NCBI RefSeq assembly: GCF_023516505.1
Contig: NZ_JAMGBB010000001.1
Coordinates: 1,240,001-1,304,000, forward strand
Reading direction: 5' to 3'
DNA from: Sphingomonas brevis
GTDB taxonomy: Bacteria > Pseudomonadota > Alphaproteobacteria > Sphingomonadales > Sphingomonadaceae
DNA: 64,000 nucleotides
The notes below the pieces were generated by a model. The model did not search any database. It was not told the DNA's origin and saw nothing but the letters and a program-made list of their open reading frames with translations. The translations under genes and the position numbers were made by a program. Within the stretch, counting starts at the first letter, position 1; each line of letters starts with the position of its first letter. Positions 24,201 to 33,315 of this stretch are shown in pieces.

Positions 24201-25124
24201 ATGAGATTGGCGATCGCTTTAGCTGCAATGGCAACGGGTAGTTGTGCATCTACGACGCCGCGGCAGATCGGAACTGAGCCGCTCGTGCTCAATGCACCGG
24301 GTTACCTGGACTTCTTGGCCGTTGATGGCGCGACTGTGTGGGCGACAAACGAAAGCCGGGTCGAGCATTGGTCAACGGATGGCAGGCTGGCATCCGTTCA
24401 ACTGCGCCAACCATGCGGAACCATGGCGATACACTCCCAATCTGTCTGGGTCGCAGATTGCAAAGAAATGGCTATCTACAAAATTGACAGGCGAACCGGG
24501 CAAATAGAATCAATTGTGCGTACCGGACTCGCCAGTCCCGATGGTGAGACCAACGTAGTTGCCGGCGGGGGCTCGATCTGGGTGCCGAGCGAAACGTCCG
24601 GGAAGATCGCGCGGATAGACCCCTTGAGCAATCGGGTGGTCGCTTCGGTGTCGGTCGATCCGGGAACGCATTATCTCGCTTTCGGTATGGGTTCCTTGTG
24701 GGCCGTCAGCAGTTCGCAGCAGTCGTTGCAGCAAATAGACCCCCGGACGAACAGGGTAGTCCGCCGTGTCGCACTTGGCCGAGGACCCGGCTTTTTGGCC
24801 GCGGGCGAGGGAGCCGTGTGGGTACAAGAGCAGAGCGACGGCACCGTGGCCCGCATCGACCCGACCAGCGGCACCGTGACGGGCCGAGTCAAAGTCGGCA
24901 AGAACCTCAAGTGGGGCGACATCGACACGGGTGATGGCCGGATTTGGCTTCGCACCACCGATGATCAAACGTACGCAATCATCGACCCCCGTACCCTGGC
25001 GATCCTCGCACGTATGGGAAAGGCGAACGGAAGCGGCGCGATCCGATATACTGACAAAGGCGTGTGGACGAGCGAACACGATGTGAACACTTTGTCTTGG
25101 TGGGGTTTTCCGACCGCGCATTAA
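24201..25124 (+). CDS. Exported YncE-like beta-propeller protein
   Basis: 307 residues from the ATG at 24201; an earlier in-frame start would add 11 charged residues before the signal. The signal sequence ends ATGSCAS, an imperfect lipobox. The rest is a repeated blade motif: SVWVADC, SIWVPSETSGKIARIDP, SLWAVSSSQQSLQQIDPRT, AVWVQEQSDGTVARIDPTSG and RIWLRTTDDQ, the YncE/virginiamycin-lyase-like seven-bladed propeller. No catalytic residues could be assigned. Both sides of the gene carry direct copies of the AATGGG repeat, so it may be a mobile or duplicated cassette. Confidence 0.75.
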   Translation: MRLAIALAAMATGSCASTTPRQIGTEPLVLNAPGYLDFLAVDGATVWATNESRVEHWSTDGRLASVQLRQPCGTMAIHSQSVWVADCKEMAIYKIDRRTGQIESIVRTGLASPDGETNVVAGGGSIWVPSETSGKIARIDPLSNRVVASVSVDPGTHYLAFGMGSLWAVSSSQQSLQQIDPRTNRVVRRVALGRGPGFLAAGEGAVWVQEQSDGTVARIDPTSGTVTGRVKVGKNLKWGDIDTGDGRIWLRTTDDQTYAIIDPRTLAILARMGKANGSGAIRYTDKGVWTSEHDVNTLSWWGFPTAH

Positions 25125-25153
25125 CCCGTGACACGCCGATCGCGGTCCAGCTC

Positions 25154-25182
25154 ATGACCGTAATGGGTGGAAAGCGGCCATT
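25154..25182 (+). repeat. AATGGG-family palindromic repeat
   Basis: Arms ATGACCG(T) and GCGGCCATT around AATGGGTGGAAA. It lies between the propeller gene's stop and the 3' end of the TorF-type gene. Confidence 0.65.
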
Positions 25183-25196
25183 ACCGACAAACGAAC

Positions 25197-25817
25197 TTAG
25201 AAGGCCATTCTGGCGGTCACAACTGCCCGCCCGTGGAAGTTCTCGCCCAACTCATGGCGGTTGGTGTCGTACCAGCGAAGGTCGAGCGTCACCTTGGGGA
25301 CGATGGTGGTCGACGCGCCCGCATTGAACGAGGTGTAGTCATCGCCGAATTTGCGGGCGCGGTGGCCGATGTTGGCGAACAGCTTGAACTGCTTGCTGAC
25401 GTCCACCGCCGGGCCGGCCTCCCAATAGAGCGAGCGCTTCGCCGATCCCAGGTCGTCGGGACTGTAGACGACTTGGCCGCGCAGGGTGATGCTGCCGAGC
25501 TTGCGGGTGAGGCCACCGGTGAACTCCCAGCTATGGTCGTCCGTCGGTTCGTGCACCCCGGTCTGGAACTTGTGCGATGCCTGGAGGGTCAGCTGGAAGC
25601 CGCCGACTTCGCGACCGAAGGCGACGAAAACTGCCCCCTCGCCGCCAGCGACGGTCGAGGTAACATTCTTCCACTGTGCGCCCACTTGGAAGTCACCGAG
25701 CTTGACGAACGGCTTCACGATCAGTTGCGGCCCTTCGGTCTGGGCAATGCCCTTCGACATGCCGCGGCTGGCGACGGAAAGCTCAATCCCGGGATCCAGC
25801 GGAGCAAGGTCGAGCAT
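25197..25817 (-). pseudogene. TorF-family putative porin, 5' end lost
   Basis: The 206 codons from the ATG at 25817 encode most of a TorF/Gcw_chp-type outer-membrane beta-barrel: ELSVASRGMSKGIAQTEGPQ opens the barrel, alternating amphipathic strands follow and the chain ends in F (VVTARMAF), as outer-membrane proteins do. What is missing is any signal peptide: upstream in-frame sequence runs into an AATGGG repeat (25842-25871) and reads as repeat-derived residues. A barrel without export signal cannot reach the outer membrane, so the gene is probably inactivated by the repeat's arrival or a deletion. A distant start through the repeat is less likely. Confidence 0.65.
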
Positions 25818-25841
25818 ATTCGCACTATCCTGTTGAAAACC

Positions 25842-25871
25842 AATGTCCGCAATGGGTCGAAAGCGGCCTTT
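25842..25871 (+). repeat. AATGGG-family palindromic repeat at the broken porin 5' end
   Basis: AATGTCCGC, AATGGGTCGAAA and GCGGCCTTT follow one another; the last arm is partly degraded. It starts 25 bp upstream of the first usable codon of the TorF-type gene and lies just outside the 3' end of the phytase gene. Confidence 0.6.
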
Positions 25872-25943
25872 AGAATCATGAAGCCTGATGGCCCTTTGTC
25901 ACTCCAATACTGGCAGTCGGCTTGCCCCAATCACCTCCGAGGA

Positions 25944-27977
25944 TCAGCGCCGGGACTCCAGGTTTAGTGTCGCGGCGATCGTCGCCCAGGGGACATATTT
26001 GAAGTTCTGGTTTTGAACCGGAAGCATGTTTCGACCGTCCTGGGCGATCATTGCCCCGTGCTCAAAACCGGGGCCGAGATTTGCGCTCGAAACGTCCAGT
26101 CCGTCGGTCTCGGATATGCCGTCGATCCCCTTGGCGGGATCAGCGATTACGGAGAATGAGCCGAGATAGGCATTCTCGCCCTCGCGGCGGTAAACCGCAT
26201 AGCTGTTGTTGCCCTGGCTCGAGACGATCAGATAGCCCCGCCCTCCACCGAGATCGTACAGCCCGACGCCTTCCATATCGTCCTTGAGCTTGGGGTTGTC
26301 GGCGATTCTGTCGATCGAGACGGGAGCTGCATTCTTGACCGGCTCGGCGGTTACCCGCCAAAGTCCGATGTCTTCTTCGGCGACATAGAGAGTGCCGCTG
26401 TCGTCATCGACGACGCACCCCTCGGTCTGGCTGCTGAACTTGATATCCCGAACGTGCTTCGCCTGAACTTTTCCGCCGCGGGTCGGAACGAGTTCCCACT
26501 GCCTGACCAGTCCATCGGGGTCGCTGATGAAGACATAGGTTCTTCCGCGTTTGCTGCGGTACATGCACTGGCCATAGGGATCGGACAGGCCAGTCTGCTG
26601 TATGCCGTCCGCGATATTGGTGAGCGCGCCCGTCTCCGTGTCGAGCGAATAAATTGCAATGGCCTTATTCGTCCGATCGCTCGCGGTCACTAGGACAATA
26701 TCGCGCCCGGCCAAGCGATAGTCGGACCTAATGTCGACATTGTTCATCTTTCCATCGGCGGCAAAGAATCGCGACTTACCCTGCATGTCATAGACGTGAA
26801 GGCCGCCTTGCTTGTCGGTGCCAATCACCCAGCTCGCTGCCGGGTTGCTGGAGTTGGCCCAGATTGCCGGGTCGTCGGCGGCGTCAGCTGCGCTTGTGAC
26901 CGGATCGGTCTCAACGCTAGGATGGACGATGGGGAGTGTCGGCGCGACCGCGGCAATCAGCGGTTGAGGCGATCCCGCATTGATGCCGAGTGCCTGCGCG
27001 ATCTTACCGAACGGTACGATCTTGTAATTCGATCCATCCTCGTCACCGATGATGAGCGCGCCCTGATTTGAACCAAGTGGCGCGCTCGTCGCAAAAAGCC
27101 CGCCCGGCTCACGAACGGCTTCGCCAGCCGAGGTTACCGTCAGTGCGCCGACATAGGCGTCGTCTTTCGCATGATCATAGGCGTAAAGCTGGCCCGCCGA
27201 TGCATTGGAGGCGATCAGCCACCTCGCGCTACCGCCGCCATCATATAATGCCAGGCCGCCCACTTCCTCGTTGATCTTGCCCAACCGGACCGCGTCAATC
27301 AGGACAGGCAGGATCTCGGTCTCCGGCTCTGCATTGAAGCGCCAGATTCCGACCGCCTGCTCGGATACATAAAGTTGCCCTGTGGAATCGTCGGCGACGC
27401 AATGCTCGACGGTTGAAGCCACATGTAGCCGCCTCATCAGCTTAGCATCGACGCGGCCAGCGGAAGGCTCGAACAGCAGATATTGATCGATCTCGCCGCC
27501 GTCACCGAGAGCGAAGGCGTAAAGCGAGCCGTCCTGGCTGCTTCGATAGAGGCAGCCTCCTTCGACCGCGATGCCGAGCGGCACGGAGCGGGCGCTGATT
27601 TCCGTGAGAGAGCCGCCCTGCGCACGATAGAAGCGCAGGCTATTGCTGGTGGCATCGGCACCAAGCAGGACAGCAGCGGAGCCAAATCCCGGAAGCGAAC
27701 CATAGCGGACATCGACTCCAACCGCTTCGCCCGCCGGAATCGAGCCGGTGCGCTTTCCTGCACTGTCGTAAATCTCAAGACCGGCCAACTCCGCTGTCCC
27801 GACAATTGAGGAGCTTGGCCCGTCAGTGACGACGACCGCGCGGTTCGCGCCGCCCTGTTGCGTCGTCATCGTAGCCGATGCTTCGACCGACGGAACGGCA
27901 GGTGCATTTTGCGCCGCGACTCCGGTCCCCAAACAAGCGATTCCGGCAATCCCGGCAAGTCCCACCCCAACCCGCAT
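25944..27977 (-). CDS. Secreted tandem-domain beta-propeller phytase (3-phytase type)
   Basis: 677 residues with a signal peptide (about 1-22). The second half (about 352-677) is a complete beta-propeller phytase with DDPAIW (368-373), NNVDIRSDY, EGCVVDDDSGTLYVAEEDIGLWR (519-541, quoted for position), DDMEGVGLY, VSSQGNNSYAVY and ISETDGLDVSS, the calcium- and phosphate-binding stretches of the family. It removes phosphates from Ca-phytate outside the cell. The first half (about 45-345) is a second propeller in which matching acidic residues are changed (VEHCVADDSTG kept, but EVGGLALYD and VREPGGLFAT replace DDMEGVGLYD and ISETDGLDV), so it is probably a degenerate or auxiliary domain. Divergent from the TonB-receptor operon. 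Confidence 0.9.
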   Translation of the reverse strand: MRVGVGLAGIAGIACLGTGVAAQNAPAVPSVEASATMTTQQGGANRAVVVTDGPSSSIVGTAELAGLEIYDSAGKRTGSIPAGEAVGVDVRYGSLPGFGSAAVLLGADATSNSLRFYRAQGGSLTEISARSVPLGIAVEGGCLYRSSQDGSLYAFALGDGGEIDQYLLFEPSAGRVDAKLMRRLHVASTVEHCVADDSTGQLYVSEQAVGIWRFNAEPETEILPVLIDAVRLGKINEEVGGLALYDGGGSARWLIASNASAGQLYAYDHAKDDAYVGALTVTSAGEAVREPGGLFATSAPLGSNQGALIIGDEDGSNYKIVPFGKIAQALGINAGSPQPLIAAVAPTLPIVHPSVETDPVTSAADAADDPAIWANSSNPAASWVIGTDKQGGLHVYDMQGKSRFFAADGKMNNVDIRSDYRLAGRDIVLVTASDRTNKAIAIYSLDTETGALTNIADGIQQTGLSDPYGQCMYRSKRGRTYVFISDPDGLVRQWELVPTRGGKVQAKHVRDIKFSSQTEGCVVDDDSGTLYVAEEDIGLWRVTAEPVKNAAPVSIDRIADNPKLKDDMEGVGLYDLGGGRGYLIVSSQGNNSYAVYRREGENAYLGSFSVIADPAKGIDGISETDGLDVSSANLGPGFEHGAMIAQDGRNMLPVQNQNFKYVPWATIAATLNLESRR

Positions 27978-28043
27978 TTTGGCCGTCTCCGGTCTGTCAC
28001 AGATGCCCGATAGCTAATCGTCACGCATACGCCGTGCAAGGAC

Positions 28044-28071
28044 AATTCCAAAATAGTTGCATTCTGGAATT
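28044..28071. promoter_or_regulatory. Inverted repeat between phytase and TonB-receptor genes
   Basis: AATTCCA (28044-28050) and TGGAATT (28065-28071) are perfect 7-bp arms with a 14-bp spacer, placing the half-sites two helical turns apart. TTCC/GGAA half-sites are the same words seen around the RpiR regulator gene at 41.6 and 42.5 kb. The site lies in the 149-bp divergent promoter region. Confidence 0.5.
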
Positions 28072-28126
28072 TTCTGTTCAATCATGATTCTGCCTCCACC
28101 GGAGAAGTGGAGACGAGGGGGAGACT

Positions 28127-30628
28127 ATGATGCGCAAACTGCAACGCCTGCAGGTGCTTCTCTTTTCGTCCGCGTTGTTCGTGGCGCAAGGAGCGATGGC
28201 TCAGCAAGCGGCTGGCCCGCCCGCGCCCGACCAAGAGCCGGCCGCTGAAACCGCGGCGGAAGGTGACGCCAAGGCTCAAGGTGAGCCTGCCGTTCCTACC
28301 AGCCAGGGTCTGGAGCCCGCTGACGATCGCAGCCTGAGCGACATTGTAGTCGTCGGTTCGCGGATATACCGCAATCGCACCGACACCATCGCCCCGGAGC
28401 TGACGTTCGGTCAGGAGTTCTTCCAGAAGTTCGAACCGACCTCCGTGGGCGACTCCCTGAAGCGCGTCCCTGGCGTGGCCTTTACGAGCGACATTGGCGA
28501 ATATGACGCCCCTGCGCTTCGCGGCCTTGGTGCCGGCTTTACGCAAATCCTCGTCAATGGCCGGCCAATTCCGGGAGCCGGTAATGACCGGTCAGTATTC
28601 GTCGACCGAATCCCCGCCGAAATCATCGACCGGATCGAGATCATCCGGTCGCCTACCGCAGACCTCGACAGCCAAGGCATCGGCGGAACGATCAATATCA
28701 TTCTGAAAGACGGCACAAGCCTACCGCCCGGTCTGATTGCCCGCGCTGGCCTGCTTTTCTATCCGGATGACAATACGTTCAAGGGATCCGGCGCGGTCTC
28801 CTGGTCAGGCCGCAACCAAGCGGAAACCGTGGCCTGGTCGCTGACCGTCGACGCTCAGCAGCGCTACAATCCCAAGCTCGCCCGTCAGGAAGTCTTCGAC
28901 GACAATTCACCCGGATTTGAAGACAGTGAAAATGGCTTGGACCTGTTTCGCCCGTTCGACCGCGACGGCTCAATCGCTGTTGAGCGCACCGAGGAGCTCG
29001 ACACCCGCCGCAGCTTCGACCTGTCATTGAACGGTGACATTACCTTCCTCTTAGGCGAGCAGAGCAAGCTTCGTTTCGATGGATTCCTTATCCGGACGAG
29101 GCGCACGGACACAGAGCAGACCCTGGAGCTTGAACGGCCAGAGGATGATGAAGAAGATCCCATTCTCGACGAGGGCTGGGAAATCGACTCGACCCAAGTG
29201 GCCAAAGAGCCGTTCAAGCAACTCAACTACGGTCTGTCCGGCCTTTATGAAACCAAATGGGGCGACGGAATGAGCGCGGAGGTTCAAGTCCGCTATTCCC
29301 AGTTCGACGAGGAAAGTTCGAATAACACTTATGAGCTGGATGACGATCTGTTCGATCTCGACACATTGGAGGCCGAGGATCTCGAACTGACCGATGATGC
29401 GGAACTGATCGAAATCGATGCCCTCGACATCCTGGATAAGGAGTTTTCCGGCGACGCTTCGATCAAGAAGCAATGGGCCAATTGGAGCATCAAGGCTGGC
29501 ATTGCCGGCAAGCTGAAACGCAGGACGTTCGGCCAGATTATCGGCGAGGATCTCAATGACGACGAAGATGCGTCGATCGTAGAAAGCGAATTCAAATATC
29601 GTGAAAGCCGGCTGGATGGGTTCGCGCTCGCCGAATTTAAGCTTGGCGGTCAGGCCAAGATGCAGGCGGGTGTTCGCGCCGAATACACCAAGTCAAAGCA
29701 GAAGATCCGACAGGACCTGACGGAAGCCGACGAGGAAAGTGCGTCAGCGAACGAGTTCCACCTAAATCCGTCGGTGCATTTCCAGCTGCCCTTTGGAAGC
29801 GGCACCCAGTTCAGGGCGAGCTTGGCGAAGACGGTACGCCGGCCAAACGTCGATCAGGTGGTACCGTTTCAGCTGACCGACGATCCCGAAGATAACGACA
29901 TCACCGTCGGTAATCCCGAGCTCAAGTTCGAAACGTCATGGGGTGTCGACATCGGGCTCGAGCAGCGGCTTCCGCGCGGAGTTGTCGGCGTCAATTTCTT
30001 CTATCGCAAGGTCCGCGATCTCATCTCATTGGTGAATACGGGTGTGCCGGTCTTCCCCGAGGAGGATCCGGATAGCGATGAGGGACGGGCGCGTATCTAC
30101 ACCTATGACAATGTCGGGAACGGCAAGGTCTACGGGTTCGAATTCGACCTTTCGGCGCCGCTAAGCTTTATTGGCCTCGATGATACCGGCGTATTTGCGA
30201 ACTACACCAGGATCTGGTCGAAGCGTACCGAGCCGAACACCGGCATGAAGGTGTCGTTCGATGGTCAACCCAAATATGTCTACAACTTTGGCGTGACCCA
30301 GGAAATTCCGTCCTGGGGCATGTCGGGCGGCTTCAGCTTCCGCAAGCAGGGCAAGTCTGTCAGCACCTTCCTGGGAGAAGAAGAATCCCAAACCTATCAA
30401 GGCAATCTAGAGGCCTATGTCGAAAAGCGGTTCGGCAAGAACTTCGTGCTTCGCCTGAGCGCCAACAACATCCTCGACGCACGCAGCCGCCAGTGGGAGC
30501 GCAACTTCGACGGCGATACCGGCCTTGAAATTATCGAGAACCAGCAGGCTGGCGACGTGGACAATTTCGAGGTTGAGCATGAGGAAACTTCGCCTCAGGT
30601 CATGCTGACTGCTCGACTGGTCTTCTGA
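28127..30628 (+). CDS. TonB-dependent outer-membrane receptor, probably for phytate or inositol phosphates
   Basis: 833 residues with a signal peptide ending AQGAMA. The plug domain (about 70-195) has DIVVVGSR, a typical start, and RLEIIRSP-like DRIEIIRSPTADLDSQGIGGTINI. The barrel ends in a terminal aromatic (ARLVF). It takes ligand across the outer membrane using TonB/ExbBD energy. Two strongly acidic stretches, 336-353 and 402-438, fall in likely extracellular loops and could bind Ca-phytate. It diverges from the phytase gene and is followed after 54 bp by a sugar-phosphate antiporter. The ATG at 28127 or the next codon is the start; GAGGGGGA precedes it. Confidence 0.88.
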   Translation: MMRKLQRLQVLLFSSALFVAQGAMAQQAAGPPAPDQEPAAETAAEGDAKAQGEPAVPTSQGLEPADDRSLSDIVVVGSRIYRNRTDTIAPELTFGQEFFQKFEPTSVGDSLKRVPGVAFTSDIGEYDAPALRGLGAGFTQILVNGRPIPGAGNDRSVFVDRIPAEIIDRIEIIRSPTADLDSQGIGGTINIILKDGTSLPPGLIARAGLLFYPDDNTFKGSGAVSWSGRNQAETVAWSLTVDAQQRYNPKLARQEVFDDNSPGFEDSENGLDLFRPFDRDGSIAVERTEELDTRRSFDLSLNGDITFLLGEQSKLRFDGFLIRTRRTDTEQTLELERPEDDEEDPILDEGWEIDSTQVAKEPFKQLNYGLSGLYETKWGDGMSAEVQVRYSQFDEESSNNTYELDDDLFDLDTLEAEDLELTDDAELIEIDALDILDKEFSGDASIKKQWANWSIKAGIAGKLKRRTFGQIIGEDLNDDEDASIVESEFKYRESRLDGFALAEFKLGGQAKMQAGVRAEYTKSKQKIRQDLTEADEESASANEFHLNPSVHFQLPFGSGTQFRASLAKTVRRPNVDQVVPFQLTDDPEDNDITVGNPELKFETSWGVDIGLEQRLPRGVVGVNFFYRKVRDLISLVNTGVPVFPEEDPDSDEGRARIYTYDNVGNGKVYGFEFDLSAPLSFIGLDDTGVFANYTRIWSKRTEPNTGMKVSFDGQPKYVYNFGVTQEIPSWGMSGGFSFRKQGKSVSTFLGEEESQTYQGNLEAYVEKRFGKNFVLRLSANNILDARSRQWERNFDGDTGLEIIENQQAGDVDNFEVEHEETSPQVMLTARLVF

Positions 30629-30682
30629 TTTCGGAAAGTGTGCTGAAATGGGTTGGGGTGCGGTCGTGAGCGGAGAAGCAAG

Positions 30683-32026
30683 ATGAGTTCGCTTCTCCGT
30701 TCTTTCGCTACTGGCGCGGAAACTCCCCGAATCTCGGACCAGGCGGACATTGATCGCCTGTTCCGGCGCAATCGCATCCGGGTGATGCTGGCAATCACCA
30801 TTGGCTACGGCCTGATTTACATGTGCCGGCTGGCGATCGGCGTGGTGAAGAAGCCGCTGATCGACCAGGGTATTTTCACTCCCACCGAGTTGGGAACGAT
30901 CGGTTCGGCGCTTTTCTACACTTATGCGTTGGGCAAGCTGACCAACGGCTTCCTGGCCGACCATGCCAATGCCCGTCGCTTTCTGGCTGCGGCCTTCCTG
31001 CTTACGGCAATTTGCAACATCCTCATGGGCTTTACGACGACAGTGCTGGCGGCCTCGATTATCTGGGGATTGAACGGCTGGTTCCAAAGCTTCGGAGCGC
31101 CGGGCGGCGTAGTGGCCATGACTGCTTGGTTCTCGAACCGCGAACGGGGGCGCGCATATGGCGTGTGGAGCACGGCTCACTCCATTGGCGAAGGTCTCAC
31201 CTTCCTGGTCGTTGGTGGGCTGGTTTCCTACCTTGGCTGGCAGTGGGGATATTGGGGTCCAGGCCTGATCGGGATTGTAACCGCGGTGGGCGTATTCGCG
31301 CTGATGCAGGACAGGCCGCAAACTCTCGGCCTTCCGTCGGTCAATGAATGGAAGAAAGATCAATATTCCGAGACGAGCGAGACGAGCGCGCGAAGCACGC
31401 TTGCTCTCCAATTCTCGATCCTGAAAATCCCGGCGATCTGGGTGCTCGCGCTGGCCAGCGCAACGACCTACATCACCCGTTACGGTATCAACAGCTGGGG
31501 CATCCTCTATCTGCAGGAAGCCCGTGGCTATTCGCTGACGATGGCGGGAACGCTGCTGATGATCAGTACGCTGGCCGGTATTGCCGGCGCAGTGGCGTTC
31601 GGCTTCACGTCAGACAAGCTGTTTGGCGCCAGGCGACCGCCAGCAAACTTGCTTTTCGCAATACTTGAGCTGATCGGCCTCGCGATCATTTTCTTCGGTC
31701 CGACCAATACTCCGATGCTGATTGTCGGAATGCTCCTGTTCGGCATGGGACTGACCGGCCTCGTGACGTCCCTGGGCGGCCTCTTCGGGGTCGATATTGC
31801 ACCCAAGCGTGCTGCAGGAGCGGCGATGGGCGTGGTTGGAATCTTCAGCTACATCGGCGCTGCAATCCAGGAGCAGGTCTCGGGCATATTGATCGACCAG
31901 AATATGGTGATCGCCGGCGGCACTCGCATATACGATTTCGGGCCGGTGATTTGGTTCTGGATCGGCTCATCCGTCGTTTCGATGCTGCTTGCAGCAAGTC
32001 TCTGGCGGACTCGTCTCCGCGACTGA
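30683..32026 (+). CDS. Organophosphate:phosphate antiporter (GlpT/UhpT family, MFS)
   Basis: 447 residues from the ATG at 30683, with GGAG before it. Twelve membrane spans. The OPA-family marks are YGLIYMCRLAIGVVKKPLI, LGTIGSALFYTYALGKLTNG, WGLNGWFQSFGAPGGVVAMTAWFS and DRPQTLGLPSV. Family members exchange a phosphorylated sugar or polyol for phosphate across the inner membrane. Set between a phytase-linked TonB receptor and a phosphatase, with an inositol monophosphatase in the facing operon, the best guess is uptake of inositol monophosphate; glycerol-3-phosphate or hexose-phosphate remain possible. Confidence 0.85.
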   Translation: MSSLLRSFATGAETPRISDQADIDRLFRRNRIRVMLAITIGYGLIYMCRLAIGVVKKPLIDQGIFTPTELGTIGSALFYTYALGKLTNGFLADHANARRFLAAAFLLTAICNILMGFTTTVLAASIIWGLNGWFQSFGAPGGVVAMTAWFSNRERGRAYGVWSTAHSIGEGLTFLVVGGLVSYLGWQWGYWGPGLIGIVTAVGVFALMQDRPQTLGLPSVNEWKKDQYSETSETSARSTLALQFSILKIPAIWVLALASATTYITRYGINSWGILYLQEARGYSLTMAGTLLMISTLAGIAGAVAFGFTSDKLFGARRPPANLLFAILELIGLAIIFFGPTNTPMLIVGMLLFGMGLTGLVTSLGGLFGVDIAPKRAAGAAMGVVGIFSYIGAAIQEQVSGILIDQNMVIAGGTRIYDFGPVIWFWIGSSVVSMLLAASLWRTRLRD

Positions 32027-32049
32027 TCATGATCGGAAGGGCAATCTCG

Positions 32050-33315
32050 ATGCGTGGCTTTATGTTGGGCGCGGCCCTGTTTCTCGCTGGTTGCACAACC
32101 GTTCCGCCTAACACTGTCTCGCCTCAGGGATCGCGGCCATATGCGATGCTGTTGTTCGGTGATCATGGCTATGATCTCGACTACCTCGAGGCGGACGAGC
32201 GCAACCCGCCTTTGACACTTGAGCAGGCAATTGCGTTGGAGCGTGAAGAGTGGGCCGAGGACAAGCGGCCGCCCGCAGAGTTCGCCCCCTCAGCCATGAT
32301 CAAGCTCGCCGACACTGGGGGTTACGTGGCAGCCAGCGGCATGATTCCGGTCGCAAAGGCAATGCGCAGCTATTGTCAGACCGCGCAGTGCGACTCTGCC
32401 GTCATGCTTGGCGACAACATCTACCCCAACGGACCGACCGGAGGCGCCGACGGCGTCAGCGACTCCAAGCGCTTCGACGAAATCCTGCTCAAGCCGTACA
32501 AGGATTTCGGTAGCATCGCGCCGGATTTCCGGATCTATGCGACTTTGGGAAACCACGACTGGCGGACGTCACGAGAGGCCGCGCTGGCCGAGGTCCGCTA
32601 TCTGGGTAGCACCAAGCCATTTTACATGGATGGGCTCTTCTATCGGGTGAGCCCGCCGGGCCGGCCCGACGTCGAAATCTTCGTCCTGGATACTGAAGTG
32701 CTCCTGGCTGGCGAGACCGTCTATGAGGCCGAGCTGGCCGATGACGGAAGCGAACTTCCGGGTAGCTCGCTCGAAGAGCCGGAACCGTGGACCAAGCCGC
32801 AGAACGAGGGCGAGCGGAACATGGTCGCCTGGCTCGAGCAGTCGCTTCGCCAATCAACCGCGCGTTGGAAGATCGTCATGGGGCACCATCCGATCTGGTC
32901 GTCGGCAGGGAGCAAATTCCAGCAGGCACGAGTCCTTCGCAGGCTGATCCTGCCCACGATGTGTAAATATGCCGACATGTACCTGGCAGGGCATGAGCAT
33001 ACGCTCGAGCTGCACACCGACAGCTGCGCGAAAGCGGTACCTGGCAGCAACCTTCCGCCATTGCCGCAAATTGTGTCAGGCGCAGCAGCGAAGCAGCGGC
33101 CGGTCAACAGTGCTTTCATGGCTTACCAGGCCAGCAACAATCCCGAGCTCAAGACCAGCTACGCGAAAGGCCTTATCTGGGGCTACGTCCACCTGACGCT
33201 TGACGGCGACCAGGCTACGGCGCGCGTATTCACAACTCCGAACGATGGAAGCGGCGCCAACGTCCATGAAGCCACCGAGCATTACGCGCGGCGGACTGGA
33301 ATCTTGCCGCGCTAG
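32050..33315 (+). CDS. Purple-acid-phosphatase-like lipoprotein (metallophosphoesterase)
   Basis: 421 residues from the ATG at 32050, with GGAAGG before it. The signal ends LFLAGC, so it is lipidated at cysteine 16. Metal motifs in order: GDHGYD (37-42), GDNIYPNG (121-128), GNHDW (167-171), MGHHPIWS and GHEHTLE. The GDN-x-Y/GNHD/GHHP/GHEH set is that of mammalian-type tartrate-resistant (purple) acid phosphatases. As a periplasmic or surface lipoprotein beside a phytase it probably dephosphorylates the lower inositol phosphates the phytase leaves behind. Its stop overlaps that of the converging TonB receptor by four bases. Confidence 0.83.
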   Translation: MRGFMLGAALFLAGCTTVPPNTVSPQGSRPYAMLLFGDHGYDLDYLEADERNPPLTLEQAIALEREEWAEDKRPPAEFAPSAMIKLADTGGYVAASGMIPVAKAMRSYCQTAQCDSAVMLGDNIYPNGPTGGADGVSDSKRFDEILLKPYKDFGSIAPDFRIYATLGNHDWRTSREAALAEVRYLGSTKPFYMDGLFYRVSPPGRPDVEIFVLDTEVLLAGETVYEAELADDGSELPGSSLEEPEPWTKPQNEGERNMVAWLEQSLRQSTARWKIVMGHHPIWSSAGSKFQQARVLRRLILPTMCKYADMYLAGHEHTLELHTDSCAKAVPGSNLPPLPQIVSGAAAKQRPVNSAFMAYQASNNPELKTSYAKGLIWGYVHLTLDGDQATARVFTTPNDGSGANVHEATEHYARRTGILPR

